From Diploscapter coronatus (lineage: Eukaryota > Nematoda > Chromadorea > Rhabditida > Rhabditidae): 64,000 nt of DNA. Below, piece after piece: positions 12,001-23,553 of this stretch (positions are counted from its first letter, which is position 1; every line of letters starts with the position of its first letter). The notes under the pieces are model-generated. The model did no database searches and was not told the DNA's origin. It saw only the letters and a program-made list of their open reading frames with translations. The stretch lies in the NCBI GenBank assembly GCA_964036155.1, contig OZ038422.1:2031001-2095000 (forward strand), written 5' to 3'. The position numbers and the translations under genes are program-made.

Positions 12001-14260
12001 AGTGACCGCGGAGTCGAGGCAACTGAGCCAGACGTGGCCTATCACGGCAGGGCCAATTTCAATACTGTCAAGGTTAGCTAGGATAAACGAGGAAGAAAGA
12101 GAACTAACTGATATGGATTGCTTCTCTGTTTAGCAGTAGAAGAATCGTTTTGGAGGTATAAATGAATATCTTCAAGTTCTCTGGGAAAATCAAATATTAG
12201 ATTTGTAGAAATTTGTTTAGAAATGAATAAGTTGGAAAATCTCGAGTTCTTGGAGAGTTAATTTTAGCGATGGTATTGAGAATGAAAAATGGAATTTTCT
12301 TAGTAACGCGATAAAATGTAGGACTTGGAGGATTCAAATGATTAGTTTATTGCAGGCCATCTTCGAAGAGGCCAAGACCCAGGGCATCAAATTCCTGTTC
12401 TTCATTAGCGAGACCGCTGTCAAGCTGCACGGTTTGGATATTCACTGATTATGCTCGGGAAGTGATGAATGTTTCAGACCAGATCAAGCTGATGGAGCTG
12501 GAATACCAGGTCCTGACTCAGGAAATCGACTACTCCAAGATGAAGAACACGGTCATGAAGAACCAAAGGGACACACTCACCAATGTGGTCATGAAGGTAA
12601 GGGAATGATGAGGGTTAGATGCTACGAGTACTTCCTCTTGAGGATGGAGAAAATGGCATTTGAGAGGCAAGTATTCGCACTCGCGATTTTCACTTTTGTT
12701 TTCTCTTCATTTACATTTCCAACATCGAAATTCGATTGAAAAAGAGTAAAAGGAACAGGTGAGAATCGCACTTGAAGCAGAGAAAGGGGAATACTCTTTC
12801 CTGTCTGAATTTCGACCCATTGTTTGCAATCATGGTCAGATAAATGTGTAACAGTCGATGATTGTAATTCTGCAGATCAACGCGAAGTGCGGTGGTCTGA
12901 ACCACGAGCTGACTCTGCACGGCCTGAAGACGCAGACCAAGTCTCCGATCGAGTCGCCCAACTGCCTCATCCTCGGATTCGAGATGTTCGCCACTGCTTC
13001 TGAGGTCTGCCAACAACCAATTCCTGAATGAAATTCACAAAAATTAATCTAGCTTTTCTTAGCAACTTTCCAAGTTGCAAAATAACTTGAATTTTGGAAG
13101 GGCTATTGATTTCTTACAGGCACCCTGTCTGGGATTCGCTGCCAACTACGGAGCCAATCTGCAGTACTTCAAGGGAGACTATCGCTTCTGTGACACCAAG
13201 AATTCTGAGGTTGGATGAAAATTATAGAGGCAGATTGGATACGGAATGACCATCCTTCAGGCTCTGGCCACGTGCATTCGCGATATCTGCAAGACGGTTG
13301 TGGCCGAGGCGATTGCCGCGAGGAAGATTGCCATCAACCAACTGATTGTCTACCTGAATGGGCCCAGCGAAGGCTCCTTCAAAGATGTGAGTCAATCGAG
13401 CAGAAATGAGGGAGGGAATTAATGCCATGCTTTCAGCTAATCACTGTGGTCACTCCGCGCATCGAGGAGGCCATTTTCCCATCCAAGCAGATCACCATCA
13501 TCGTCGCCTCCAAGTCCCACAACGAGAGAATCTTCCAGCAGGTTTGTTTGCAACTCTTATTCTTGACAATCTGAAAAAGTTATCAATAACATGTATAAAC
13601 AATGGCGAATTTTCAAATCCAACGAGTTTTGTTTATCCCACCTCTTCATTCCATTTTCTTTCCAGAACTTCTTTGGAGAGAATGTGACGAAGCAGAACAT
13701 TCCGAGCGGAACAGTCATTGACACTCACATTGTTTCCCCAGTGATCACAGAGTTCTACATGAACTCGCACTTGGCTTTCCAGGTACATTTCATAGGAATT
13801 CCTTGATGATAATTTGAATTTCTTGAAGGGCACGGCCAAGAGCGTGAAGTACTCCGTCATCCACGACCAGATTGGCTACGACCTGAACACGATTGAGGTA
13901 AGAGTTGTCATCTGATTGCCTTCAAACATCCTTGTTTGAATTTCAGTGCCTCACTCATCTGCTCTCGTTCATGCACAACATTGTCAACCTGGCCACGGCT
14001 CTGCCCGCGCCTCTGCTGGTCGCTGACAGATGTGCCAAGAGAGGAAGGAACAACAGCATCGCCAAGTGAGATCACTTCAATCCTAACGAATTTAAACGAG
14101 AACTGCAGGTACGGCTCTGGTTTTGACGGTCCTGTCGACTTTGAGAGACTCAACTCCGCTTTAACCTACAGCAACAAACCGCTCAGAAAGGTGCACACAG
14201 CTTGTTCAAAACGTTTTCATTCACTCATTCTTCAATTTTCAGATCCGCTTCAACGCGTGA
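9100..14260 (+). CDS. Argonaute, slicer-deficient, WAGO-like
   Basis: Twenty-one exons (first 9100-9353, last 14243-14260) join in frame to about 906 aa. Exons include 9404-9557, 9605-9807, 9854-9916, 10087-10337, 10732-10909, 11192-11339, 11388-11513, 11732-11922, 11970-12072, 12356-12431, 12478-12596, 12876-13004, 13120-13209, 13261-13386, 13437-13541, 13666-13782, 13829-13897, 13947-14065 and 14109-14190. Seen: PAZ region near SIADYFVRKYNIKLCYPQYF and a PIWI domain with NCLILGFEMFA, YLNGPSEGSF, GTVIDTHIVSPVITEFY, HLAFQGTAK and PAPLLVADRCAKRG. Slicer Argonautes carry Asp, Asp and His at these sites; here they are Glu658, Asn728 and Asp861, so the protein should bind guide RNA without cutting. 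That combination and the VTEFY/AKRGRNN wording suit the nematode WAGO branch, inferred from motifs only. Start context AAGGATGTCGG is the first ATG after a TA-rich promoter. Divergent from the nucleotidyltransferase gene at 105-4442. Confidence 0.92.
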
Positions 14261-14468
14261 ATCTGCAGCAGCGGCATCGGCTTCTCTACCACTTCACTCC
14301 CAAGATCAATCAATTCTTTTTCATTTCCCCAAGCAAATTTAAGTATTTCTTTCGCCAATCATCATCAATCTTCTCAGAATAAATTTGTTATTCATTTTTT
14401 GCTCCGTTTATTTGCAAGAAATTGATCTTTTGTATAGCTTTCTTCAAGATACCATTTCCAAGAAGGTA

Positions 14469-14617
14469 CCCAGCATAATAGGTCATGGGCCATAATGGCG
14501 CCATTATGGGGCCATAGCCCAGGGTCATGGCACATCGATGTCCCCATATGGGCCCATGACCCCCTATTTTTATGGGCCATAATGGCGCCATTATGGCCCA
14601 TGACCTATTATGCTGGG
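14469..14617. mobile_element. Palindromic MITE with TA target duplication
   Basis: CCCAGCATAATAGGTCATGG at the left is the exact inverse of the right end, and each half contains its own palindrome (ATAATGGCGCCATTAT). The 149-bp unit is bounded by TA at 14467-14468 and 14618-14619, as with Tc1/mariner-type insertion. It lies just beyond the Argonaute polyadenylation-like AATAAA at about 14380. Confidence 0.9.
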
Positions 14618-14675
14618 TATACACATTTAACTTGGAATATTTTTACGATTTTAAAGCCCCTTTTCAGGTATTTGA

Positions 14676-14869
14676 TGTGAGAATCCAGTTAGAGCATACG
14701 ATAATCTCACTCTACAATAGTTGCATATCTACCCGTAGATATCTCACCCCGAATCTCTATAAATATCCCAGCTTGTCATTAATAAACGTTTTCGTACTCA
14801 TCACTTTGTATTCACCTTCCTTGCACACAGCACACTCCTCTGCAGTCTTCCGAGGTCAAACAGAACTCA
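14676..14869 (+). repeat. LTR of a Bel/Ty3-like retrotransposon
   Basis: A TG...CA segment with CTATAAATA box, an AATAAA-type signal and a downstream TGGCGACCACG primer-binding-like site at 14872. No second LTR was found in the window, so the element is truncated or a relic. Confidence 0.6.
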
Positions 14870-14928
14870 ACTGGCGACCACGTAACTAGTAAACGGACGC
14901 TAAACGAAGGATCGGTGACAAAAACAAA

Positions 14929-15402
14929 ATGACCGAAAACCGCAATCCAAATACATCGCAAACCTCACAACCTTCACATTCCAACTCTTCTCTGGCAAAC
15001 GTGCCTACTTTTGCAAACCAAAATCGGTTTTCGCAAATTAATAATGACAAATATCTTCTTGTAAAAAGCCCTGGGTCGTACATCCCCGGTACCAGCTGGC
15101 GAATTTGGCATCGAAAATTTAACAACTTCTGCACTTTGAGGAAAATCACCGACGATGGAGCTGACTTTGCAATCAGTTTTTATTATTTTGTTACATTACT
15201 CTAATTTTAGTGGGAATACTTCCTCTTAATTATTCTTGGCCTATTTAATCTGATTCAACTGGTTTATTTCTTCTTATCTGTGCTAAAAGGGATCAACAGA
15301 CTATCTTCGCTGAACTGCAGGAAGTCGCTATGGAATCTTACCGGGACAATCTTCTGGAGGTGAAAAAGCAATTCCTTCAATCTAGCCCTCAGGTCGTTTA
15401 GA
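14929..15402 (+). pseudogene. gag-like remnant behind the LTR
   Basis: The frame from ATG 14929 runs 91 codons; a typical gag-like stretch YLLVKSPGSYIPGTSWRIWH lies at its centre. A second open piece (about 15289-15402, DQQTIFAELQEVAMESYRDN and on) resumes after roughly 100 AT-rich bases. The two pieces look like one gag reading interrupted by an insertion. No capsid or pol continuation was seen. Family assignment rests on position behind LTR and PBS. Confidence 0.5.
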
Positions 15403-15962
15403 CCATTATTTAATTTTACTTTGATTATATATGTACACACTATGACAACTACCGTGTCCGATCAATTTTTCTGAGAGGGTGAAGCGAAGACGTTATCGAA
15501 CAAAAATACGACTGTTAGTCGGGATGCTGTATTTGTATTTGCTAGAACACCTAGAATTAATAAGTTTTATTCCTTTCAGTGGTAGCTCCCAATAAAAATC
15601 CTAAAACAACAACAGTCCCTCTCCCCAAAAGTTTCAACCCAGGGCGAATTAAGCTCCGCCCTAAAGCGAGACATTAGAGATCGCCAGAGAAAGAGGAAAC
15701 TGTCAGCCTTCCCACGTCATTGATCGGGGATTGGGCTGAAGAAAAATGCAATGAGATTAGGAAAAAAGGTGCGAACGCACACACACAATTAGTAACTACA
15801 ATTTTTATTTGATTTTCTTAATCTAATTTTTTAATTTTTTTTGTGATTGAAATACTAAAGCAGGATAACGTTTGTGAATAAGCGGATAGATAGTCAGCAA
15901 ATTAATAATAAAATCAAGCGAATAAGTCATTAGCGAAGTAATGTAATTCGATCAATCATGAA

Positions 15963-16565
15963 TCAATTATGATCTTGTCTTCTTCTTTTATTTGGCACTT
16001 CCTGTTCTACTGTTGATAAACTTGGTCCCGGTTGGATTGGTTCTATTTCTGTATCGAATACAAATCCTGGTGTCGCTATTTCTCTGGCTGCCTTTTGATT
16101 TTGTAGAACTGCAGTTTGTATTGCTCGTGGATTTAAGTAGTCGCAATAGAGTCGATTATGAACTATTCCAAACTCTTGGCAATTAAAATTGCCGCAGCCT
16201 AAGTATGGTTTCTTGTTCGCCACTGGACAAGTTGCTGCTTGGTGTGGGAATTGTTGATTCATTTGACTTGCTTAATCATTTGACTTTTGATATAATAGTG
16301 AATTTGACTTACAACAACAGAAGCGACATAGTTTGTGTTGCTCATACATCTGTTCGGCGAGCTCTCTTGATACTGCTGTTCCGCAGAGATTGTTAAAGTG
16401 TCCAGATCCTTTGCACCACAAACAAACATTTACATCCTGAAAAAACTCAATCCTTTCTTGCGCAATCATTCGTCTTCTTGCTTCCTCTCTCAGACGCTCG
16501 AGTTCATCTAATTTTGCCAATTCCTCAGGTGTTATTTGTTTCTTTTGTCTTGGTAACTTCGGCAT
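15963..16565 (-). CDS. Small CCHC zinc-knuckle protein, possibly a domesticated gag/nucleocapsid
   Basis: Two exons (16313-16565 and 15963-16270) split by a 42-nt intron give 186 aa in frame. The N-terminus is charged and helical (PEELAKLDELERLREEARRR). A textbook CCHC knuckle CLWCKGSGHFNNLC (C-x2-C-x4-H-x4-C) follows, then two more Cys/His clusters (CRFC...H-x4-C and C-x4-C...H-x4-C). The tail ends in a basic NKRRRQ cluster that could act in nuclear import. The acceptor is TTAAG rather than TTCAG. The gene sits among retrotransposon debris, so it may be a remnant nucleocapsid or a host single-strand nucleic-acid binder. Function not recognised. Confidence 0.55.
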
Positions 16566-16937
16566 CTGTACGATCTAAATTCCTTTATCAATCTTGGATT
16601 ATTTTAATTTAAACAATATAAATGCGATTTTTCACGATAAATTTGATTAAATAAATAAATGAATTTAATAATTTGACGACTTAAAGGTCTTTAAGCATGT
16701 AGATTCTGATGATGATAATGTATTTTATATATAAATAATAGATTTAATATATAGGTTAATAGAGTTATATAATTAGTATATTGAATAATGAATTTATAGT
16801 TCCAATGATTTTAGTTATTAGTTATCAAATGGCTGCTTTAACAGCTAGCGGAATAATATATCTGATTATAAGATAGATAAATATTCCAATAATTAACGTG
16901 GCTCCTGCGATGGATATGAAATTTTCAATCGTTACTT

Positions 16938-18060
16938 TCAAATGACTAAAAATCCAGGCATTTCTACCTTTTCTGAAGATGATTCATCCTGTTTTTTGGT
17001 CTTCAAGTAGGAGATGATCGTGTCTAAATTTTTCGGTGGGATGTATGCTAAAGTACTCATGACCTCAAAAATCCTTCTTTTGCCTCCGCATTTTACTGTA
17101 CACGCGTCGGCCACATGAATATCTTCATATTTTCTTTTGATCATGTTTGATATTTCACCAGGTCCACACTTCAGGGCATCTATAAAAGTTTGTTTCCACA
17201 TGGTATAATTGCAGTAGTGAAATAATTATTTTTACAGTTAACCTCGAATGTTGCTCCTTTTAGGCAGTCCGTACGTCTTGTTGCCTGAGTTTAGTCACTA
17301 ATGCGGCAGTCTAGACTATTATAGTTTGTATCGATGTTATATACTGAATCAAATGAAATTTGAAGACTAGCTTTGGGTCTAATTAATTTTATTGCTGGTA
17401 AATTATTTGTATGATTAATTATCTCATATGAATCACTAATTACTGGTAATGCTGACTCATGATCAGTTAGAGTTTGATAAAGATTTCTATGGCTGCATTG
17501 GTAACTGGGTTTCCTTCCAGTGCTTTTGTACTTGCATATCGACAAGCTTTCGAGTTTTTGTCACAAATAAGGGGGAGATCATTTTCAAAATTTTCAGCTT
17601 ATACTAGTTGATTTCCTTTACGTAAAAGCGATATTAAAAATTTTGTAATCATGAGTATCAATTGAATTAGATCTCACAATAGCCACGCGTTTTTTTAAAT
17701 TTCATTTAACACTTCATACATATCTCCTTCAGACAAAGTCATCTCTGATGTAACTGTTTTCTTGTTTCCCTTAACTGTCCAACTATTGATTTTTATTTAC
17801 AATTGATGGTTGCCATTCATCGCATTGGAAAATCTCAAAAAATTCATCTGATGTTGATTTTGCAAACGTTCAGGGTGCTTTTTCAACCAATAGAATATGA
17901 TATAGCGCTGCACATTACTCTCTCTAATAAGCTCCTTCCTTTTAGTTTCGACTATTTCCTCTTTAAGTCTCTTTATATTCCGACTTTGTCGGCTAGATTT
18001 GGTCTGATCGCTCCACCTGCTTGTGGCGAATTTATTGTCTATGATTCACTGCTTGTGATC
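16938..18060 (-). pseudogene. Degenerate coding relic, unknown family
   Basis: Minus-strand open stretches without one common frame: about 18040-17790 (Lys/Arg/Glu-rich, ...RYIIFYWLKKHPERLQNQHQ), followed in the same frame, after an in-frame TAA, by WTVKGNKKTVTSEMTLSEGD; 17545-17291; and 17201-16938 (IKRKYEDIHVADACTVKCGG). A frame change occurs near 17500. The protein-like composition across about 1.1 kb suggests a decayed transposon or host gene. I do not recognise it. Confidence 0.35.
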
Positions 18061-18539
18061 GAATTCTTTTTCGAGAAATAATTAAAATTCAAACCTGAAT
18101 TTTTGGCAGAATGTGGCGCTCAGCAATACTTTGCCTCTCGTCAGATGGCAGATATGTTCGGACTTGTAGATTTCCTTCGTCAGTCTCCCTATGTTAACGG
18201 ATTGATTAACAGATAACTAGTTACCTGTCGTTCGATCAAGCCTTCCACGTGGAGGCCACTGCAGCAGACAACGGCGCTTCAACAGGACAGGATCGTGTGA
18301 AGTTGCTTTCATAGACTAGAACGGGTGACCGATCTCTGGGCTCTAGTTCTCGATCGCCAAAAGAATAGTAGTTCGAATAGGATTTAGACTGCCGCTAGGT
18401 CTTGGTTACGGTCTTGGACCGAACCGTCAATTCGGCATCAAATTTGCAGGCTATTTAGGATGTGATTAAAATGACAATAAATCATATATTTAATTCATAA
18501 ATTTCTAGTTCAAGAATTAAAGAAAGTAATTTTAATATC

Positions 18540-18960
18540 CTGAACCCTGAACAAAAAGGGACCTTGTGAAGGTTCCTTCCTGTGGGTTAGTTGTTGTTTT
18601 GGTTAGTAAGGAGGTTGGCAAGTAAGCAAGTCTAACTCAACGATGAGCACTTCTTGAATAAAATTTATTTGGGATGTTCAACCGGCACAGACAATCTCTG
18701 CTGAACACAGAAGAAAAGGGGAGGAGAAAGCAGGCACGAGAGGGAAACTAGAGAAAGAGAGAAAGGCCGCCCCCGAGAAATAGTGAAGAAAAGAATTGAA
18801 GAAAGAAATGTGTTGCCAGTTTGGCACAAGCTCCGCCTCTGGCAAGCCCCGCCCCCGATTCGATGCCCCAGCCCTCTATATAAACCCCGATTTTCTTGTA
18901 AGTAGCAAGTACTCTTCAATATCCCAGATTCATTCTAGAGACTACATATCTCATTCGCAC
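18540..18960 (+). repeat. Repeat segment with promoter-like block, copy 2
   Basis: Positions 18828-18950 match the promoter-like block inside the 5003-7202 element (GC-rich box, CCAGCCCTCTATATAAACC, GTAAGTAG). Upstream, a GGGACCTTGTGAAGGTTCC near-palindrome begins at about 18560. It may be a solo LTR or a second copy of the same element family. The flanking 18961-19918 shows no clear gene apart from a weak Gly/Asn/Ser frame near 19250-19315. Confidence 0.45.
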
Positions 18961-19918
18961 CCTATTATCTCTATTGCATCTATCAATAAATCAATTCAAC
19001 GATTGAAACAGTGTATAGATTCCTCTAAGACGCTAAAGTATTTAACCAATAATTGTAGAACAACCCCAAATCATCCCATGGTTGAAGAAACCACCCGTAG
19101 AAAGTCATTTTTGAGCTGGAAAATGGTAAGAATAAGGTGGTTTCAGATAAATAGAGGGTAGAATCGATTGCGATGCCCCTTTTGTTCCTTATAGCGAAAG
19201 GGAACAGCTCGATTGATAGATGATGATGATAAAATAATGAATGGTTTAAGGCAACCTTAATTATGATGGTGGAAATTATAGCAATAACAGCGATAGCTAT
19301 GAACGTCGAGGTATAAATTACTGTACTTTTATACACGCTAAATAAGTACTTTTTAGGACAGCGAAACTGCAAAGGGTAGGCCTGGAAGGGCACTGCCAGC
19401 AGGTAATAACCTAAAATGCATGCTATTCCAAGTAAATTGTAACAAAAAACTTTATTTGCTCAAAAAATTCATTTTATGACTAATTTTGATGGAGGTTTGT
19501 AGAACTTAATCTTCAGTTTAAAAACTTTTCTAAAATAGTTGATTCGCTAGAAGATGGAACTCACACTATCTCACCGGAAAAGAAAGAAACACTCGATTTG
19601 ACTTTTTTCCGATTTATCATGTGTAAATTTTAACATTTTTGGGAAACAAGACTCAACTTTCTCTCGAATTGAAAATATATGATTCGATATGACTTGATCT
19701 CATTTGTGGGTAATTTTACTGGAAAAAATTCAAGACACAACGCCCTCTTCGATATCACTTGCAACGACGGAACCGTACTTCTTGGAAACTTCCCCCCATT
19801 CGAGAAAGGCCATAGATACTTCGACGACGATGCCATCTGAGACCGAAAGGGCGACTTTAGGTTAGAAACTTCTTTTGATAGTTCATCATTTTTTATCAAA
19901 TGATATATATTAAGCTAG

Positions 19919-22900
19919 CAACGAACGTGACAATGGAACGTCATATATCGAGTATTTGAATAAATGCAAAGATAAGGATAAATACAACCACACGAAAGTA
20001 GAAAAAGTTCTGACAAGCTGGCTAGGAAGAGGATACGATGCACTCCAGGTATGTACTGTTTCCCTAAATCTATCGCCTAGCAGAGCGCGATCGGGTTTCT
20101 CTGCACGCGCACTCACTCACAAACAGGCAGATTAACAGATACAGATACACTCAACAAAATTACTAAAAAGGACAATATTTTAGGAAGATCCAAAAATGAT
20201 GGTCATGAAGTTAACATTTTCAAAGTGCAGGACATCAGATGATTCGGAGCTAATACCAGATGAAGCGGGTGTTATTCCTCTTGATCGGGGCGACATCAAA
20301 ATAACAAAAGAAGTAATCAATACTCACAATGACCTAGTAGCATCGAAGCGGCTTGGCGTCGAAATGGGTGCTGATGTCCCTGTCTCGAACTTCGTGAGTC
20401 TATCGGGGTCGCTCAACGGAAATTTGCAAGACACGAAGGCAGAAATGGCAAAAAGAAATGCGAAAATTATAATGTGGATAAAGGTATGTTAAGGGACGGA
20501 GACATTTATGTAAGCAGGTAGGCTTTTGTGTAACAAAAGGGATTCCCTCTTTGTTACATAAAAGCTCACTTGTCTTACATATGTACTCACTCATTTTTGT
20601 ATAAAGACCCAGTTATGTGCGTTTTTAGAAGGTTGAGACGCGAAAGCTATTGTTGGAATCCGACGAGTACGAAATCCATCCCGAATTCAAGAATAAACTA
20701 GAAAATATATTCCAATTTTATCAAAAAAATCAGTCCAAATTTGTGGAGTACTATTGCCAGGAACTAGTACAACTGTACGGGCAAGGAATTATTACATACG
20801 TCGTTCTGGGTGCCAAACTGGAACAATATAGATTCTCAAGTCTAAGCAATAACGAAAATGAAACCGCATTTGAGGCTGGAGTTAGATATAATGTACGTTT
20901 TTATTTAAATTACAGAGTGTTAATTCTAAATTTTCGTTTATTTTTTAAATTACTTTCTAATAGTTATTTCTGAAACGGTCAACGAATTCGTATTCTCTTA
21001 ACTGGAGAAATGTAAAAATGATTTTACCTCTTTTCTACGATAGCGACGAAAAAACTACAAAAATAAATAGGAAAAGTTAGAACACGGATAACGTTTTCTT
21101 AAGGTAAGCGCGAATGCATTTGGAGCCAGTGTTCACAGCAGAGGAGAAGCATCGTTGGATAATAGTCAGCAAAGTGGACGAAACGAGCTCAACGCTGAAT
21201 ATAAAAGAAAGATGATTGGAGAATTTTCCGATCTAACGATATCCGAAGAAAGCGTAAGTAATGATGCTATCAAGCCATTTGTAAGGGTAATATTATTGAT
21301 TAAATTGGGTTCTAATTCCTTATTTGTAGAGATTAGAAACCCGATAATCGTTTTCAGAAACAACTTAGAAAAAAGTTATCCAAAAGAAGGTGTTAAAATA
21401 TGTAAAACACTACTCCGTAAGTGATTCAATTTTAGAAAGACACGAAAGTGACAAAAGAAGCTCCGTTAAAGCTAGGGATTATGCCCCTATCGAGACTGCT
21501 CACTAAGAAAAATTTTCCTAACCGTACTATCGAGTTCTTGAGGCGTATTGGGGAAGAGTTAGATAAAGCCAGTACAGAAATGTTCGAGCAAAATATGCAC
21601 AGAGGATGTATGGACCCTAAGGCATTCAACTATGACTACCAGGTAAACACGATATAAATAAGGGACAGGCCTGTAGTCTTACTTGATTACAACTGAGTAG
21701 GCAGCCGAAGAAAGCCCATAAATAACTTGATTGTAGGCAAACATGAACGATTCCGCACAATGCACATATATAAGAAATGTTCCATTTGGAGGATTTTATA
21801 TGCAAGTACGAAACATATCAGTGCTAAATTGCTCTGACCGTAAGTTACTTATAATTAATTTTTAGCAGTAATATTTACATTTTAAAGTGATGTTCTTTGT
21901 TTGATTTATGTAAGTTTAGCCAATGCAACAGATCATCTGCTCGCAATGGCATCAAAACGTCTTGAAATAAACCACCCCTTTTACGCATTTTATCAAACTA
22001 ATAATCCACTAACTAATAAATTATCCTGTGAAAGCGACTACGTAGCAGACCTAATTGGAAAGAAGCATGATTTCGAACAAATAGTCATACATCCACAGGT
22101 TAGATTGCGAACTGTCATACCAGAAACGCCAAAATTAGTCCATAAAAAATTCTGCGACACTATTCTAAGATTTAATTTTGGCCAGTCAGAATGACTATTC
22201 AGAGACTAACCTCGATATTTTCAGGATCCCAAGACAGGTGAAAACTGTGCAGGTTCTTTCGAGTAATTTCGTCAGATCTTTCGTTAATAACTATACTAGC
22301 GAAAAATCTAACGAAATTGCTTGATAAAAACATGCAACAACTTAATAATTACAGATTTTGAAAGGACTATTGTTGGTATGGTCAAATATAACCAGAGTAT
22401 ATTCTGGTGTAGACGTAAAAAAAACACCACGCTTCTAGAGGATTCACAGGAATTGTACCTCGAAGATGGTATATTTGGTAAGCCTAAAGTTAAAAAATTG
22501 TACAATACGTACTTTTATCCTGATATTATTTTCCATATCCTATTTCTGATTTTTTTTCATAATTTCCTTAGCATTTTGTTATTTCCGTAGTTAAGAAAAC
22601 CTCTCAGAAAAAAACCGTATCCTCCTTATATGGTATCGAATCGAGCTGAAACTTGGCAAGCTCCATGATTAATTAGCCTCAATATGTGTGCCAAATTTCA
22701 GTCGGATAGGTCCATTCTATCGGGGTGAGCAAGCATAAGTCGAAAAATACGGTTTCCAAACCTTTGCATGTCACTAAATAAGAGGAATTTATTTAGATTA
22801 TTACATGCCGAACAAAACCTCGTCAGTGTCAAGATACGAAGTTGGAAAACACGAACATGGAGTTGTCGAATGTGAAAACGGAAGTTATTCTTTCAAATTT

Positions 22901-23146
22901 TGGGGAGAAGATGGTCCAAACATATGCTTATCCAAATTAAAAACAAATGTATTTTTCTCACATCTTTTTGCAGTAGATGGTAGCCCGAGTAAATCTAGTC
23001 TTAGATGCACAAAAGGGTTTGTACCAATTATACTAGGAAGAACCCATGAATTTAAAATTGTGATCTGTGCAAATAAAAAGCCAATATTCGAGGAATTTAA
23101 AAATAGAGAAATTAGTAACCCACCTTATGTAGTTAAACCTACTTAG
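19919..23146 (+). CDS. Perforin-2/MPEG1-like MACPF protein (5' end not resolved)
   Basis: Exons 19919-20048, 20184-20483, 20629-20892, 21103-about 21253 or 21281, about 21340-21391, 21436-21642, 21737-21839, 21920-22098, 22225-22252, 22355-22468 and 22797-23146 (stop 23144-23146). Seen: an N-terminal WLGRGYDAL segment, then CRTSDDSELIPDEAGVIPL, the MACPF core FVEYYCQELVQLYGQG with VVLGA (family YG-x-H/GG region), a Cys/Asp-rich GCMDPKAFNYDYQANMNDSA linker, VPFGGFY, NPLTNKLSC, and a C-terminal domain with YYMP...RYEVG and CTKGF. Order and motifs match perforin-2/MPEG1, a pore-forming innate-immune protein acting in phagosomes or secreted. The protein ends without a transmembrane helix or cytosolic tail, unlike vertebrate MPEG1. 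The signal-peptide exon was not found. Exon joins around 21253-21436 are tentative. An alternative call is a generic MACPF protein. Confidence 0.75.
22608..22755. mobile_element. Short inverted-repeat (MITE-like) insertion in the perforin-like gene's last intron
   Basis: AAAACCGTAT at the left and ATACGGTTT at the right are inverse; an inner pair GCTGAAACTTGGCA / TGCCAAATTTCAG is also inverse. The whole unit lies between exons ending at 22468 and starting at 22797. Confidence 0.6.
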
Positions 23147-23553
23147 TAACTACTACTATCAATGATATAATTTATGATTAGACACGTCTAATGTTAAATT
23201 AGGTAACATTTTAATTTGCGATTATGCATACCTTTTTATATTTCGTAAGATGGTTTATTTCTTTTGTTTTCTTAGATATTTTATCTCTCGCTTTATTCTT
23301 TCTCCGATTTTAGTCCATCCCCGTTCATCAATGTATCTTATTAGTATCCATTTGATCAATAACTGAATATTCATAATTACAATAATGAATATGCTATAAT
23401 GTTGACCATATAAAATTGCATTACTTGTTATTGTTTGAACAAATCCAATTGGAAAAGGAAAAGCAGATCCTGTTTCCCATTTTCCATCTATCAAAAGGCA
23501 ACTTGGAAACCGCATGACATGAGGAAAACACAAGACATACAGTAATCTAGATC
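23147..23553. other. Intergenic stretch with a half-MITE
   Basis: AT-rich, no exon seen. At about 23497-23530 lies one arm, GGCAACTTGGAAACCGC, of the hairpin family found complete at 32533-32672 and 33961-34072; the partner arm was not found nearby. Confidence 0.4.

Noticed and set aside
13210..13233. Apparent 24-nt intron, or in-frame stops, in the Argonaute gene
   Set aside because: Using the later acceptor CTTCAG at 13260 gives a normal 51-nt intron in the same phase and removes the problem; the skipped segment is not needed for the PIWI fold.
19253..19390. Two short exons (Asn/Gly/Ser-rich, then RGQRNCKG) as a separate gene or as the perforin 5' end
   Set aside because: Too short, ends at a stop, and no signal peptide or phase link to 19919.
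21417..21435. A 19-nt intron in the perforin-like gene
   Set aside because: Reading phase fails; a 44-nt intron starting at about 21392 (GTTAAAATATG) and ending at TTTTAG joins the exons in frame.
22950..22974. GTATTTTTC...TTTTTGCAG as a 25-nt intron
   Set aside because: Splicing it would create a stop at once; unspliced it is open coding sequence.
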